A stretch of DNA of 64,000 nucleotides from Lysobacter_L cavernae (GCF_042648505.1 NZ_JBHRXK010000005.1:124001-188000); one strand, 5' to 3'. Shown: positions 8,504-17,692, counted from the stretch's first letter. Made by a program: numbers and translations. The notes: generated from the sequence alone by a model not told the origin.

Positions 8504-9286
8504 GTGGCTGAATTCAACCTCCCGAAGAACTCGCAGATCCAGAAGGGCCGTCACTGGCCGACGGCTGGCGCCAAGCAGCCGCGTACCTTCAAGGTCTACC
8601 GCTGGAACCCCGACGACGGCATGAACCCGCGCGTGGACACCTACGAGGTGGACATGGCGAGCTGCGGTCCGATGGTTCTGGACGCGCTGATCAAGATCAA
8701 GAACGAGATCGATCCGACGCTGACCTTCCGTCGTTCCTGCCGCGAGGGCATCTGCGGTTCGTGCGCGATGAACATCGACGGCACCAACACGCTGGCCTGC
8801 ACCAAGGCGATCGAAGATTGCGAGAAGGCCGAAGTTCCGGTCTACCCGCTGCCGCACATGGCGGTGGTCAAGGACCTGGTGCCGGACCTGACCCATTTCT
8901 ATGCCCAGTACGCCTCGATCAAGCCGTGGCTGCGCACGCAGAGCCCGGCGCCGTCGGACCGCGAACGCCTGCAGTCGCCGGAAGACCGCAAGAAGCTCGA
9001 CGGCCTGTACGAGTGCATCCTGTGCGCATGCTGCTCAACCAGCTGCCCGAGCTACTGGTGGAACGGCGACCGCTACCTCGGCCCGGCCGTGCTGCTGCAG
9101 GCCTACCGCTGGATCGTCGACTCGCGCGACGAGGACACCGGTGCGCGCCTGGACGACCTGGAAGATCCGTTCAAGTTGTACCGCTGCCACACCATCATGA
9201 ACTGTGCGCGGACCTGTCCGAAGGGACTGAACCCGGCGCAGGCGATCGGCGAGATCAAGAAGCTGATGCTGGCGCGGCGTGTCTGA
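8504..9286 (+). CDS. sdhB: Succinate dehydrogenase iron-sulfur subunit
   Basis: The product has 260 residues and starts at GTG 8504, preceded by GGAGCGAG. The N-terminal ferredoxin domain holds the [2Fe-2S] ligands in SCREGICGSCAMNIDG and a later Cys (NTLAC). The C-terminal domain carries the [4Fe-4S] and [3Fe-4S] ligands in CILCACCSTSCPSYWW and CHTIMNCARTCPKGLNP. It passes electrons from FAD in SdhA to quinone at SdhCD. It is the last gene before a strong terminator. Confidence 0.96.
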   Translation: MAEFNLPKNSQIQKGRHWPTAGAKQPRTFKVYRWNPDDGMNPRVDTYEVDMASCGPMVLDALIKIKNEIDPTLTFRRSCREGICGSCAMNIDGTNTLACTKAIEDCEKAEVPVYPLPHMAVVKDLVPDLTHFYAQYASIKPWLRTQSPAPSDRERLQSPEDRKKLDGLYECILCACCSTSCPSYWWNGDRYLGPAVLLQAYRWIVDSRDEDTGARLDDLEDPFKLYRCHTIMNCARTCPKGLNPAQAIGEIKKLMLARRV

Positions 9287-9310
9287 TCGTTGAGTTGACG
9301 CATGGAACCC

Positions 9311-9340
9311 AAAGGGCGCGCGTAATGCGCGCCCTTTTTT
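9311..9340 (+). terminator. Rho-independent terminator after sdhB
   Basis: A perfect 11-bp stem (AAAGGGCGCGC at 9311-9321 with its complement at 9327-9337) closes a GTAAT loop and runs into six T. It separates the sdh transcript from the following MAPEG-sdhE run. Confidence 0.9.
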
Positions 9341-9375
9341 CTGGCAGGACAGCGCATCACTTCCGAGGGTGGACG

Positions 9376-9798
9376 ATGGACGAACGCGCGATCTTTCTCC
9401 CGGCGCTGGCGATGGTGGCGCTGACGTTTGTGGTCTGGTGGCGCATGTACTTCATGCGCATCGGGCAGATGAAGCGCGAGCGCATCCACCCGCAGGCGGT
9501 CGCGACCTCGGCGCAGGCCACTGCCAAGCTCACCGACAGCCGCGCCGCCGACAATTTCCGCAACCTGTTCGAATTGCCGGTGCTGTTCTACCTGGCGCTG
9601 GTCGTGGCTGCGCAAGCGGAGCTCGTCAGCACGACGGTTCTGTGCCTGGCCTGGTTGTTCGTGGCGTTGCGTGTGCTGCACAGCGCGATCCAGTGCACCT
9701 ACAACAAGGTCATGCACCGCTTCTATGCCTATCTGGCCGGTGGCGTTGTGCTGTGGGGGCTCTGGGGTGTCCTGGCGGTCGGGTTGCTGCGCGCATGA
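9376..9798 (+). CDS. MAPEG family membrane protein
   Basis: The 140-residue protein has about four hydrophobic helices and the MAPEG-like core RAADNFRNLFELPVLFYLAL near residues 56-75 (membrane-associated proteins in eicosanoid and glutathione metabolism). Bacterial members are small inner-membrane proteins of mostly unknown substrate, sometimes glutathione-dependent. ATG 9376 follows GAGGGTGGACG. The TGA overlaps the sdhE start by 4 bases (ATGA), so the two are translationally coupled and this gene, after the sdhB terminator, appears to head the long downstream operon. Confidence 0.8.
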   Translation: MDERAIFLPALAMVALTFVVWWRMYFMRIGQMKRERIHPQAVATSAQATAKLTDSRAADNFRNLFELPVLFYLALVVAAQAELVSTTVLCLAWLFVALRVLHSAIQCTYNKVMHRFYAYLAGGVVLWGLWGVLAVGLLRA

Positions 9799-10055
9799 GC
9801 GAAGCCGACGAAATTGAGTTGCGCCGCCTGCGCTGGCGTTGCCGGCGCGGCATGCGCGAGCTGGACCAGTTGTTCGGGCGCTACCTCGACCGCGAATGGC
9901 GGCAGGCGTCCGAAGCGCAGCGCGGCGTTTTCCTACGCTTGCTGGACACCGAGGACGATAAGCTCTGGCACTGGTTCATGGGGTACGAGACCGCGACCGA
10001 TGCCGAACTCGACCAGCTCGTCCAGCACATCCGCACCCTACCGCCCGCCGACTGA
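9795..10055 (+). CDS. sdhE: FAD assembly factor SdhE (succinate dehydrogenase assembly factor 2)
   Basis: The 86-residue protein promotes covalent attachment of FAD to SdhA. The family motif RGxxE is present as RGMRE at residues 18-22, in the context RRGMRELD, followed by the helical bundle segments typical of YgfY/SDHAF2. It overlaps the MAPEG gene by 4 bases. A YgfX-like gene follows, as in E. coli. It is close to, but separated by a terminator from, sdhCDAB. Confidence 0.93.
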   Translation: MSEADEIELRRLRWRCRRGMRELDQLFGRYLDREWRQASEAQRGVFLRLLDTEDDKLWHWFMGYETATDAELDQLVQHIRTLPPAD

Positions 10056-10476
10056 AGCATTCGGGGGCAGGCTTGAGTGGCGACCGTCGCGCCTGTTGGG
10101 CGCGGTGTTGCTGATGCTGGGCGTGCTGGCAGCGATTTCCTTGATCGCATGCGAATTGCCCGTGGTCGCTTCGATCCCGCTGGCCCTGTTGGCGCTGACC
10201 TATGGTGTCTGGCTGTATCGCCGTGAGCTGCGACAGGCCCCGCAGGTACTGGTCATCGCCGGTTCGGCGACGGCGACCCTGGACGGCGAAGCCATCACCG
10301 AGCTGCGCCTGCACTGGCGTGGGCAATTGGCGTTCCTGCGCTTTCGTGAGCGCGAAGGACGGTTGCGGCACCTGTCCTGGTGGCCCGATACGCTCGACAC
10401 CCACGCGCGCCGTGAACTGCGGCTGGCCGTTCCGGTCGAAGCACAAGCGCGGCCCCCGCGTTCGATGGCACCATAA
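10000..10476 (+). CDS. YgfX/CptA-like inner-membrane protein
   Basis: This frame has two adjacent transmembrane segments (about LLGAVLLMLGVLAAISLI and LPVVASIPLALLALTYGVWL) followed by a short soluble beta-rich domain ending RLAVPVE. That topology, and the position right after sdhE, match E. coli YgfX (CptA). Sequence similarity is weak by eye. The start is uncertain: ATG 10000 lies inside sdhE and gives 158 residues, while TTG 10096 would begin inside the first helix. A start a little before the first helix seems most likely, with translation coupled to sdhE. Its end is 6 bases before lolC. Confidence 0.6.
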   Translation: MPNSTSSSSTSAPYRPPTEAFGGRLEWRPSRLLGAVLLMLGVLAAISLIACELPVVASIPLALLALTYGVWLYRRELRQAPQVLVIAGSATATLDGEAITELRLHWRGQLAFLRFREREGRLRHLSWWPDTLDTHARRELRLAVPVEAQARPPRSMAP

Positions 10477-10482
10477 GCCCAT

Positions 10483-11724
10483 ATGTTCAAACCCATCCCT
10501 GTTGCCATCGGCCTGCGCTACCTGCGCGCCAAACGCCGCAATGGCTTTATCTCCTTCATCTCCCTGGCCTCGATTGCCGGCATCGCCCTGGGCGTGACCG
10601 CGCTGATCACCACGCTGGCGGTGATGAGCGGCTTCCAGCGCGAGATCCGCGACCGCATGTTGCAGATGGCCGCGCACGCCACCGTCAGCGCCTACGGCGA
10701 GCCGCTGGGCGACTGGCAACAAGCGGTGGCCAAAGCGACCGCCGACCCCCGCGTTGCCGGAGCGGCACCCTATGTCGAGAAAGAGGCGCTGCTGTCGGGC
10801 GCACGCAACCAGCCGGCAATCGTACGCGGCGTGTTGCCGACGCACGAGCGCAAGGTCTCGGTGCTGGCTGACAAGATGGTGCTGGGCAAGCTCGACTCGC
10901 TCAGCCCCGGCAGTTTCAACATCGTGCTCGGCAAGGAGTTGGCGCTGTGGCTCGGCGTTGGCGTCGGCGACAGCGTGGTGATGACCACCTCGGATTTCCG
11001 CAGTACCCCGCTGGGCGCGGTACCCCAACTCAAGCGCTTCACCGTCAGCGGCCTCTTCGAAGCCGGTTATAACGAGTTCGACCGTGGCATGGCGTTCGTC
11101 AACCTGAGCGACATGCAGCGCGTGCTGCGCATGGGTGAGGGCGTCACCGGCGTGCGTCTGAGGTTGCACGACATGGACCAGTCGTGGGAGGTGGCGCGTG
11201 ATCTCGCCGTCAAGCTCGGGGGGCTGCGCATCAGCGACTGGACCAGCGAGAACGCCAACATGTTCCGTGCGCTGAAGATGGAAAAGACCATCATGGCGAT
11301 CCTGCTGTCGCTGATCATCGCGATGGGCGCGTTCAATCTGGTCAGCTCGCAGGTGATGCTGGTCACCGACAAGCAGGCCGACATCGCGATCCTGCGCACG
11401 CTGGGCTTGACCCCACGCGGGGTGATGCAGGTGTTCGTGGTGCAGGGCACGCTGATCGGCGTGATCGGCACCGTACTTGGCGTGATCGGCGGCGTCGTGC
11501 TGACGCTGAACCTGGAGCACATCCTCAAGGCGATCGAAGCCGTGCTGGGCGTGCAGCTGTTGCCGGAGGACGTCTACTACATCACCGGCCTGCCGACCGA
11601 CCTGCAGGGCAGCGACGTCGCCATCATCGCTGCCGTCGCGCTGGCGATGGCGTTCCTGGCCACCATCTATCCTGCCTGGCGCGCTGCGCGCACGGCCCCG
11701 GCGGAGGCGCTGCGTTATGAGTGA
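10483..11724 (+). CDS. lolC: Lipoprotein-releasing ABC transporter permease (LolC/LolE family)
   Basis: The 413-residue inner-membrane protein starts with the LolC/E signature (IGLRYLRAKRRNGFISFISL), one N-terminal helix, a large periplasmic domain (about 50-270) and three C-terminal helices of the FtsX type. With LolD it extracts lipoproteins from the inner membrane and hands them to LolA. Only one permease gene sits next to lolD, so the complex may use two copies of this protein, as described for LolF-type systems, unless a second gene lies elsewhere. It overlaps lolD by 8 bases. Confidence 0.9.
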   Translation: MFKPIPVAIGLRYLRAKRRNGFISFISLASIAGIALGVTALITTLAVMSGFQREIRDRMLQMAAHATVSAYGEPLGDWQQAVAKATADPRVAGAAPYVEKEALLSGARNQPAIVRGVLPTHERKVSVLADKMVLGKLDSLSPGSFNIVLGKELALWLGVGVGDSVVMTTSDFRSTPLGAVPQLKRFTVSGLFEAGYNEFDRGMAFVNLSDMQRVLRMGEGVTGVRLRLHDMDQSWEVARDLAVKLGGLRISDWTSENANMFRALKMEKTIMAILLSLIIAMGAFNLVSSQVMLVTDKQADIAILRTLGLTPRGVMQVFVVQGTLIGVIGTVLGVIGGVVLTLNLEHILKAIEAVLGVQLLPEDVYYITGLPTDLQGSDVAIIAAVALAMAFLATIYPAWRAARTAPAEALRYE

Positions 11725-12457
11725 TGCCGTCATGAAGGATGCGGCCGTGAGCGGGCAGGCCATCAACGAAACCGTGCTGAGCTGCGAGCACCTGGCGATG
11801 ACCTATGCCGAGGGCTCGCTGCACACACCGGTATTCCACGACCTCGACCTGGCCGTGGCCAAGGGCGAGACGGTGGCGATCCTCGGTGCGTCCGGCGCCG
11901 GCAAGAGCACACTGCTGCACCTGCTCGGCGGCCTCGACACGCCGACCGCAGGCGAGGTGTTTGTTGCCGGGCAGAAAATGAGTGGGCTGTCCGATGCCGC
12001 ACGCGGCGCGCTGCGCAACCGTGCGCTTGGTTTCGTCTACCAGTTCCATCACCTGCTACCAGAGTTCACCGCGTTGGAGAACGTGATGCTGCCAGTGCTG
12101 CTGTCCGGTGCTAGCGTCGGTGCGGCCGCGTCGCAGGCGAGGACGCTGCTCGAATCGGTCGGGCTCGGTCATCGTCTCGAGCACAAACCCGGCGAGCTGT
12201 CCGGCGGCGAGCGCCAACGCGCTGCCGTGGCGCGCGCGCTGGTCAACAAACCGGCCTGCGTGCTCGGTGACGAGCCGACCGGCAATCTCGACGAGAAGAC
12301 TGCCGCGACCGTGTTCGACCTGATGCTCGCGCTCAACCACGAGCAGCACACCAGCCTGGTGCTGGTCACCCACGACCGCCGCCTCGCGCGCCGCCTCGAC
12401 CGCGTGCTGGAGCTGCACGACGGCAAACTGCGGCAGCTCAGGCCCGACGAGGTGTAG
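11717..12457 (+). CDS. lolD: Lipoprotein-releasing system ATP-binding protein
   Basis: The 246-residue ABC ATPase carries Walker A GASGAGKST at 57-65, the Q-loop region VYQFHHLLPEF typical of LolD/MacB-type ATPases, the signature LSGGERQR and Walker B CVLGDEPTG. It drives the LolC-type permease. ATG 11717 overlaps the end of lolC. Residues 1-20 form an unremarkable extension before the first strand, so a start at ATG 11732 is also possible. Confidence 0.93.
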   Translation: MSDAVMKDAAVSGQAINETVLSCEHLAMTYAEGSLHTPVFHDLDLAVAKGETVAILGASGAGKSTLLHLLGGLDTPTAGEVFVAGQKMSGLSDAARGALRNRALGFVYQFHHLLPEFTALENVMLPVLLSGASVGAAASQARTLLESVGLGHRLEHKPGELSGGERQRAAVARALVNKPACVLGDEPTGNLDEKTAATVFDLMLALNHEQHTSLVLVTHDRRLARRLDRVLELHDGKLRQLRPDEV

Positions 12458-12460
12458 TGC

Positions 12461-14839
12461 ATGCGTGATGCGGCAAGGACGCCGCCGTTTGGAATCATCA
12501 CCGCGGCTGCGCTGCTGGCCGGTGTCGTCGCCTGCCTGTGGTTGCCGCGCCTGCTGCCGTGGCCGCTGTCGCTGCTCCTGCTGCTGGCCGGACTGGCCTG
12601 GTGGTGGTGGGGGCCGCGCTGGCGCGGGTGTGGGCCCGTGCTGCTCGGTTTCGGCCTGGCGGGATTGCATGCGGCCCATGCCTTGTCGCTGCAGTTGCCG
12701 CCGTCGTGGGAGAAGCGCGAAGTCGTGCTCAGCGGCCGCATCGTCGACCTGCCCGAACACGAAATCCGACGCACGCGCTTCCTGTTCCGCGTCGACCGTG
12801 ACCGCGCGCAGCCGGCATTGCTGCGCGGGCGCGACCTGCGCCTGGCCTGGTACGACGACGATCCGGCGTCGCGTAACGCGCTGAAGGCCGGGCAGCATTG
12901 GCGCCTGGCGGTGCGGCTGCGGGCGCCGCGCGGGCTGCGCAATCCCGGCGGCTTCGACGCCGAGAAATACGCACTGGCGCAGCGGATCACCGCCACCGGT
13001 TACGTGCGTGATCCCGCGCGAGCCCGCTTGCTGGCCGCAGCCACCGGGCTGGAGGCATGGCGCGAGGGCATGTCGGCACGGATCGCCGCATCGGTACCGG
13101 CTCCGTCGTCGCGCTTCGTGCGTGCGCTGGCGTTGGGTGACACCCGCGCGCTTGACGATGCCGACTGGAACATCCTGCGTGCAGACGGGTTGACCCACCT
13201 GATCGCTATTTCCGGCTTCCATGTCGGCCTGGTCGCCGGCTTCTTCGCGCTGGTGATGCGTGGCCTGTGGTGGTTGTGGCCGCCTCTGGCGCGTCGTTGC
13301 CCGGCCCAGATCGCTGCGGCCGTGGCGGGGGTGGTCGGCGCGGCGCTGTATACGGCGGTGGCCGGGTTCGCGCTGCCGACGGTGCGCACTTTGCTGATGA
13401 TCGCGGTGATCGCCGCGGTGCGGGTATTCCGGCGCCCGCTGCAGGCATTCGAGGCATTGGCGCTGGCTGCCATGGCGGTGCTGTTGGTAGACCCGCTGGC
13501 GGTGCTCGGTGCAGGTTTCTGGCTGAGCTTCCTCGGCGTGGCCTGGCTGCTGTGGTGCCTGCCGCATGGCGGGCAGCGGCTGCTGCGTGAGGCTGCCAGG
13601 GATTTCCTCTCGGCGCAGGCGGTGGCAACGCTGGGGTTGCTGCCGCTGTGCGTGATCCTGTTCGGCCAGGCCTCGCTGGCAGGACCGTTCGCCAATGTGC
13701 TGGCGGTGCCGTGGTGGAGCCTGGTGGTGGTGCCGTTGTCGCTGGTCGGCGTGGCACTGGAGGCCGTGCAGAGCGGCGCCGGGGCATGGGCCTGGCGTGC
13801 CGCGGCGTGGTGCTTCGACCTGAGTTGGCCGTTGTTCGAGCGTCTTGCCGCCAGTGGCCTGGCGTTGTGGTGGCTGCCAGAGCCGCGCTGGGGCGGCGCG
13901 TTGCTGGCCCTGGTGCTGGCGCTGCTTGGGGCGTTCTGGTTGTTGCTGCCGCGCGGCGTGCCTGGCAAGCCGCTGGCGCTGCTGTTGTGGTTGCCGTTGC
14001 TGTGGCCCGACCGCGACCTGCCGCGACCGGGCGAGGCTGAGCTGGTGGTGGTCGATGTCGGCCAGGGGCTGTCGGTGCTGGTGCGCACCGCCAGACATGC
14101 CGTGCTGTACGACATGGGGCCGGCGGTGCGTGATGGCTTCGACGCCGGCGAGCGTGCGGTGGTGCCGGCCTTGCACGCACTGGGCGTGCGTCGGCTCGAC
14201 CGCGTCGTTGTCAGTCACGGCGACAACGATCATGCCGGCGGACTGGACGCGGTGCGCCGCGTATTTCCGGTAGCGGAGGCCTTCGCACCGGAAGGTGCCG
14301 AGGTGGCCGGCGCCCGCCCGTGCGTGGCCGGCAACGGCTGGGAATGGGAGGGCGTGCGCTTCCGCTTCCTGCACCCGCCGCCGTATTTTCCGTACCTGGG
14401 CAACGAGGCCAGCTGTGTGCTGCGCGTCGAAACCCGGCACGGCGCGGCCCTGCTGACCGGCGACATCGGCGAGGTGATCGAGCGAGACCTGCTGCACCGC
14501 GATGCCGCGGCCTTGCGCGCCGACGTGGTGTTGGTCGCGCACCACGGCAGTGCCGGCTCGTCCGACCCGGACTTCGTCACCGCCACCGGTGCACGCCACG
14601 CGCTGGTCTCCTCCGGCCATGGCAACCGCTTCGGTCACCCCAAGCCGCAGGTCGTCGCACGCTGGCAGGATGCGGGCGCTGCGGTCCTCGATACCGCCCA
14701 GGGCGGGGCGCTGCGGGTACGGCTGCAGGCCGGCGGCACCACCGTGGAAACGCGACGCCAGGCACAGCCACGGCTCTGGGACGCCGCGCAGCGGGCCACG
14801 GCGGGGAGCACGGCTGGGCTATCCTATCGACCGGATTAA
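12461..14839 (+). CDS. comEC: DNA internalization-related competence protein ComEC/Rec2
   Basis: The 792-residue polytopic membrane protein has an N-terminal pair of helices, an OB-like domain (about 80-170), a central Competence domain with many helices (THLIAISGFHVGLVAGFF near 250) and a C-terminal metallo-beta-lactamase-like domain beginning at DVGQGLSVLV near 533, with the metal motif SHGDNDHAGG near 586. It forms the inner-membrane channel for single-stranded DNA uptake. It lies 3 bp after lolD. ComEC before the ExbB/ExbD-MsbA-LpxK group is also seen in Xanthomonas-type genomes. Confidence 0.92.
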   Translation: MRDAARTPPFGIITAAALLAGVVACLWLPRLLPWPLSLLLLLAGLAWWWWGPRWRGCGPVLLGFGLAGLHAAHALSLQLPPSWEKREVVLSGRIVDLPEHEIRRTRFLFRVDRDRAQPALLRGRDLRLAWYDDDPASRNALKAGQHWRLAVRLRAPRGLRNPGGFDAEKYALAQRITATGYVRDPARARLLAAATGLEAWREGMSARIAASVPAPSSRFVRALALGDTRALDDADWNILRADGLTHLIAISGFHVGLVAGFFALVMRGLWWLWPPLARRCPAQIAAAVAGVVGAALYTAVAGFALPTVRTLLMIAVIAAVRVFRRPLQAFEALALAAMAVLLVDPLAVLGAGFWLSFLGVAWLLWCLPHGGQRLLREAARDFLSAQAVATLGLLPLCVILFGQASLAGPFANVLAVPWWSLVVVPLSLVGVALEAVQSGAGAWAWRAAAWCFDLSWPLFERLAASGLALWWLPEPRWGGALLALVLALLGAFWLLLPRGVPGKPLALLLWLPLLWPDRDLPRPGEAELVVVDVGQGLSVLVRTARHAVLYDMGPAVRDGFDAGERAVVPALHALGVRRLDRVVVSHGDNDHAGGLDAVRRVFPVAEAFAPEGAEVAGARPCVAGNGWEWEGVRFRFLHPPPYFPYLGNEASCVLRVETRHGAALLTGDIGEVIERDLLHRDAAALRADVVLVAHHGSAGSSDPDFVTATGARHALVSSGHGNRFGHPKPQVVARWQDAGAAVLDTAQGGALRVRLQAGGTTVETRRQAQPRLWDAAQRATAGSTAGLSYRPD

Positions 14840-14864
14840 CACGGCCACAGGCCGGAGGTCGCGA

Positions 14865-15500
14865 GTGCTGGAACTGGTCAAGGCCGGCGGTTGGCCGATG
14901 ATTCCGCTGTTGATGCTGTCGGCGCTGGCGCTGGCGATCATCGTCGAGCGGCTGTGGACGTTGCGGCGCCCGGCCGTGCTGCCGGCCAGCCTCGGCAAGG
15001 AAGTGCGGGCCTGGGCCGGCAGCGGCAAGCTCGACCCGGCCCATATCGAGTCGCTGCGCAAGACCTCGCCGCTGGGCGAGCTGCTCGCTGCCGCGCTGGA
15101 CGTGCGCAACCGGCCGCGCGACCAGATCCGCGAGCGCATCGAGGACGTCGGCCGCCACCTGGTCCACAAGATGGAGCGCTACCTCAACACGCTCGGCTCG
15201 ATCGCCGCTGCCGGCCCGCTGCTCGGCCTGTTCGGCACCGTGGTCGGCATGATCCAGATGTTCCTCGGCATCCTCGACCACGGCATCGGCGACGTGAACC
15301 AGCTTGCCGGCGGCATCGGCAAGGCGCTGGTCTGCACCGCGGCCGGCATGATCGTGGCGATCCCGGCGCTGGTCGCGCACCGCTGGTTCCGCGGCCGCAT
15401 CGCCGAGTACATCGTGGCGATGGAGCACGAGGCCATCGCGCTGATGGACACGCTCGAGCCGCGTCCGGTCAGCGCCGTGCGCACGCAGAACGCGGCCTGA
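14865..15500 (+). CDS. exbB: MotA/TolQ/ExbB proton channel family protein
   Basis: This 211-residue inner-membrane protein has an N-terminal helix (MIPLLMLSALALAIIVE) and the pair of C-terminal helices of the ExbB/TolQ family, with AAAGPLLGLFGTVVGMIQMF near 118-137. GTG 14865 is chosen because GGAGGT sits 5 bases upstream. With ExbD (12 bp downstream) it should form a proton channel energising a TonB-like partner. No tonB gene follows; instead the lipid A transporter gene msbA does. Confidence 0.9.
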   Translation: MLELVKAGGWPMIPLLMLSALALAIIVERLWTLRRPAVLPASLGKEVRAWAGSGKLDPAHIESLRKTSPLGELLAAALDVRNRPRDQIRERIEDVGRHLVHKMERYLNTLGSIAAAGPLLGLFGTVVGMIQMFLGILDHGIGDVNQLAGGIGKALVCTAAGMIVAIPALVAHRWFRGRIAEYIVAMEHEAIALMDTLEPRPVSAVRTQNAA

Positions 15501-15512
15501 GGCCCGTCCACG

Positions 15513-15947
15513 ATGCGTATCCGTGACCACCGCGCCTTCGACGAGCCGGAAATCAACCTGGTTCCGCTGATCGACGTGATCCTGGTGCTGATCATCTTCT
15601 TCGTGGTCACCGCCACCTTCGAAGCGCGCTCGGTGCTCAAGCTCGAACTGCCGCGCGCCACCGGCGAGCAGGGCGACACGAGCAAGGCGCTGAGCGTGCT
15701 GGTAAATGCCGACGGCCGTTATTTCGTCGACGATCGCGAAGTGCTGCGTGACGACGTCGAGTCGCTCAAGACCACGCTGGCGGAAGTCGCAGGCAGCGAC
15801 CGCGAGCGGCCGGTGCTGCTGCGCGCCGACGCGCGCACGCCGCACCAGGCCGTGGTCACCGCCTACGACGCGCTCGGCCAGCTCGGCTTTCGCCGGGTGA
15901 TGGTGGCCACGGCGCCCGAGCCTGGCGCGGCAGGGGCCGCACGGTGA
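15513..15947 (+). CDS. exbD: ExbD/TolR family biopolymer transport protein
   Basis: The 144-residue protein has one N-terminal transmembrane helix (VPLIDVILVLIIFFVVTATF) with the essential Asp of the family in PLIDV at residue 20, and a periplasmic domain ending FRRVMVAT. It partners with the ExbB-like protein. Its stop overlaps the msbA start (GTGA), so the proton-channel pair is expressed together with lipid A export. Confidence 0.9.
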   Translation: MRIRDHRAFDEPEINLVPLIDVILVLIIFFVVTATFEARSVLKLELPRATGEQGDTSKALSVLVNADGRYFVDDREVLRDDVESLKTTLAEVAGSDRERPVLLRADARTPHQAVVTAYDALGQLGFRRVMVATAPEPGAAGAAR

Positions 15948-17692
15948 CCGGAACCGTCCCGCCGTTCCAGACCTACCGCCGCCTGCTCGGTTTCGCCCGG
16001 CCGTACCGGCCGCTGCTGAGCGTGGCGCTGGCCGGCATGCTGATCGAGGCGGCGGCGGGCGCGGCTTTCACCAAGCTGATGGAGCCGGTGGTCAACGAGA
16101 CCTTCATCGCCAAGAACGCCGAACTGAGCGTGCTGTTGCCGCTGGCGATCATCGGCCTGTTCTTCGTGCGCGGCATCGCCGGCTACGTCACCGACATGAG
16201 CATGGGCAAGTCGGCGCGCAGCATCGCCCGCGACCTGCGCGTGCAGGTGCTCGGCAAGTACCTGCGCCTGCCCGGGCTGCGCTTCGACAGCGAACCGGTG
16301 CCGTCGATGCTGGTGCGGTTGGGCTCCGACAGCGACCAGGTCGCGCAGGGCGCCGTCGACGCGATGAAGGTCATGCTGCAGCAGTCCTTCCAGATCATCG
16401 GTGCGCTGGTGGTGATGCTGTGGACCAGCTGGCAGGTGACCGTGGCGATCCTGCTGCTGGGTCCGCCGCTGGCCTGGATGATGGACAAGGTCGGCCGCCG
16501 TTACCGGTCGATCAGCCACCGCATCCAGGAGAGCGCGGCGCAGCTGTGGCAGTCGGCCGACCAGGCGCTGTCGAACCAGCAGGAGGTCAAGGTCTACGGC
16601 GCGCAGACGGTCGAGCTCGACCGCTACGCCGGGCTCGCCAACAACAACCTGCGCCTGGCGATGAAGGTCGAGTCGACCCGCGGCATCTCCTCGGCGGTGG
16701 TGCAACTCATGGGCTCGGTCGGGCTGGCGTTGCTGCTGTTCTTCGCCGGGCGCGAGGCCATGGCCGGACGGCTCAACGCCGGCGGCTTCGTCGCGCTGAT
16801 GATGGCGATGATGGCGATGATCCCGTCGCTCAAGCAGCTCACCAACGTGCAGGGCATGTTGCAGCGCGGTGTCGCCTCGGCTGAGCGGCTGTTCGACGTG
16901 CTCGATGCGCCGGACGAGCTCGACTCGGGCACCCGTCGATTGGAGCGCGCGCAAGGCGTGCTCGAATTCCGTGGCGTCACCGCACGCTACCCGGGCCAGG
17001 CGCAGCCGGCGCTGGCCGACATCAGCTTCGTCGCCAAACCGGGCACGGTGACCGCGATCGTCGGCCGCTCGGGCAGCGGCAAGTCGACGCTGATCAAGCT
17101 GATCCCGCGTTTCTACGACATCGAGGCCGGCAGCATCCTGCTCGACGGCCATCCTCTGCAGGAGTACCGGCTGGCCGACCTGCGTCGCCAGATCGCCCTG
17201 GTCGGGCAGCAGGTGATGCTGTTCGACGGCACGGTCGCGGCGAATGTCGCCTACGGCGAATTGCAGGACGCCGCCCCGGAAGGCCTGGAGCAGGCGGTGC
17301 ACGGTGCCAACGCGATGGAGTTCGTCGAGCGCCTGCCGGACGGGTTGCAGACGCCGATCGGCAGCAAGGGCGGGCGCCTGTCCGGCGGCCAGCGCCAGCG
17401 TCTGGCGATCGCGCGCGCGATGCTCAAGGACGCACCGATCCTGATCCTCGACGAGGCCACCGCCGCGCTCGACACCGAATCCGAACGGCTGGTCCAGGAC
17501 GCGCTCAACCGGCTGATGCCGGACCGCACGACGCTGGTGATCGCGCACCGCCTGTCGACGATCGAACACGCCGACCAGGTGCTGGTGCTCGACCACGGCC
17601 GCATCGTCGAGCGCGGCAACCATGCCGAATTGCTGGCGCACGACGGCCTGTACGCGCACCTGCACCGCATGCAATTCCGCGAGGCCGAATGA
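15944..17692 (+). CDS. msbA: Lipid A export ATP-binding/permease protein MsbA
   Basis: The 582-residue half-transporter has six transmembrane helices in the first 310 residues and a C-terminal ABC ATPase with Walker A GRSGSGKST near 373, signature LSGGQRQR near 480 and Walker B ILILDEATAALD. It flips lipid A-core across the inner membrane. The start is GTG 15944, overlapping exbD by 4 bases, and the stop overlaps lpxK by 4 bases. MsbA next to LpxK is the conserved arrangement. Confidence 0.95.
   Translation: MTGTVPPFQTYRRLLGFARPYRPLLSVALAGMLIEAAAGAAFTKLMEPVVNETFIAKNAELSVLLPLAIIGLFFVRGIAGYVTDMSMGKSARSIARDLRVQVLGKYLRLPGLRFDSEPVPSMLVRLGSDSDQVAQGAVDAMKVMLQQSFQIIGALVVMLWTSWQVTVAILLLGPPLAWMMDKVGRRYRSISHRIQESAAQLWQSADQALSNQQEVKVYGAQTVELDRYAGLANNNLRLAMKVESTRGISSAVVQLMGSVGLALLLFFAGREAMAGRLNAGGFVALMMAMMAMIPSLKQLTNVQGMLQRGVASAERLFDVLDAPDELDSGTRRLERAQGVLEFRGVTARYPGQAQPALADISFVAKPGTVTAIVGRSGSGKSTLIKLIPRFYDIEAGSILLDGHPLQEYRLADLRRQIALVGQQVMLFDGTVAANVAYGELQDAAPEGLEQAVHGANAMEFVERLPDGLQTPIGSKGGRLSGGQRQRLAIARAMLKDAPILILDEATAALDTESERLVQDALNRLMPDRTTLVIAHRLSTIEHADQVLVLDHGRIVERGNHAELLAHDGLYAHLHRMQFREAE

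Noticed and set aside
9795..10476. sdhE/ygfX read as a toxin-antitoxin pair (CptAB)
   Set aside because: The first gene has the RGxxE motif of SdhE, whose role in flavinylation is well established; the second is similar only in topology and place.
12056..14638. An 860-codon open frame on the minus strand opposite lolD and comEC
   Set aside because: It is rich in Gln, Arg, His and Pro, matches no family, and lies opposite clear genes; it is a by-product of the GC-rich codon pattern.
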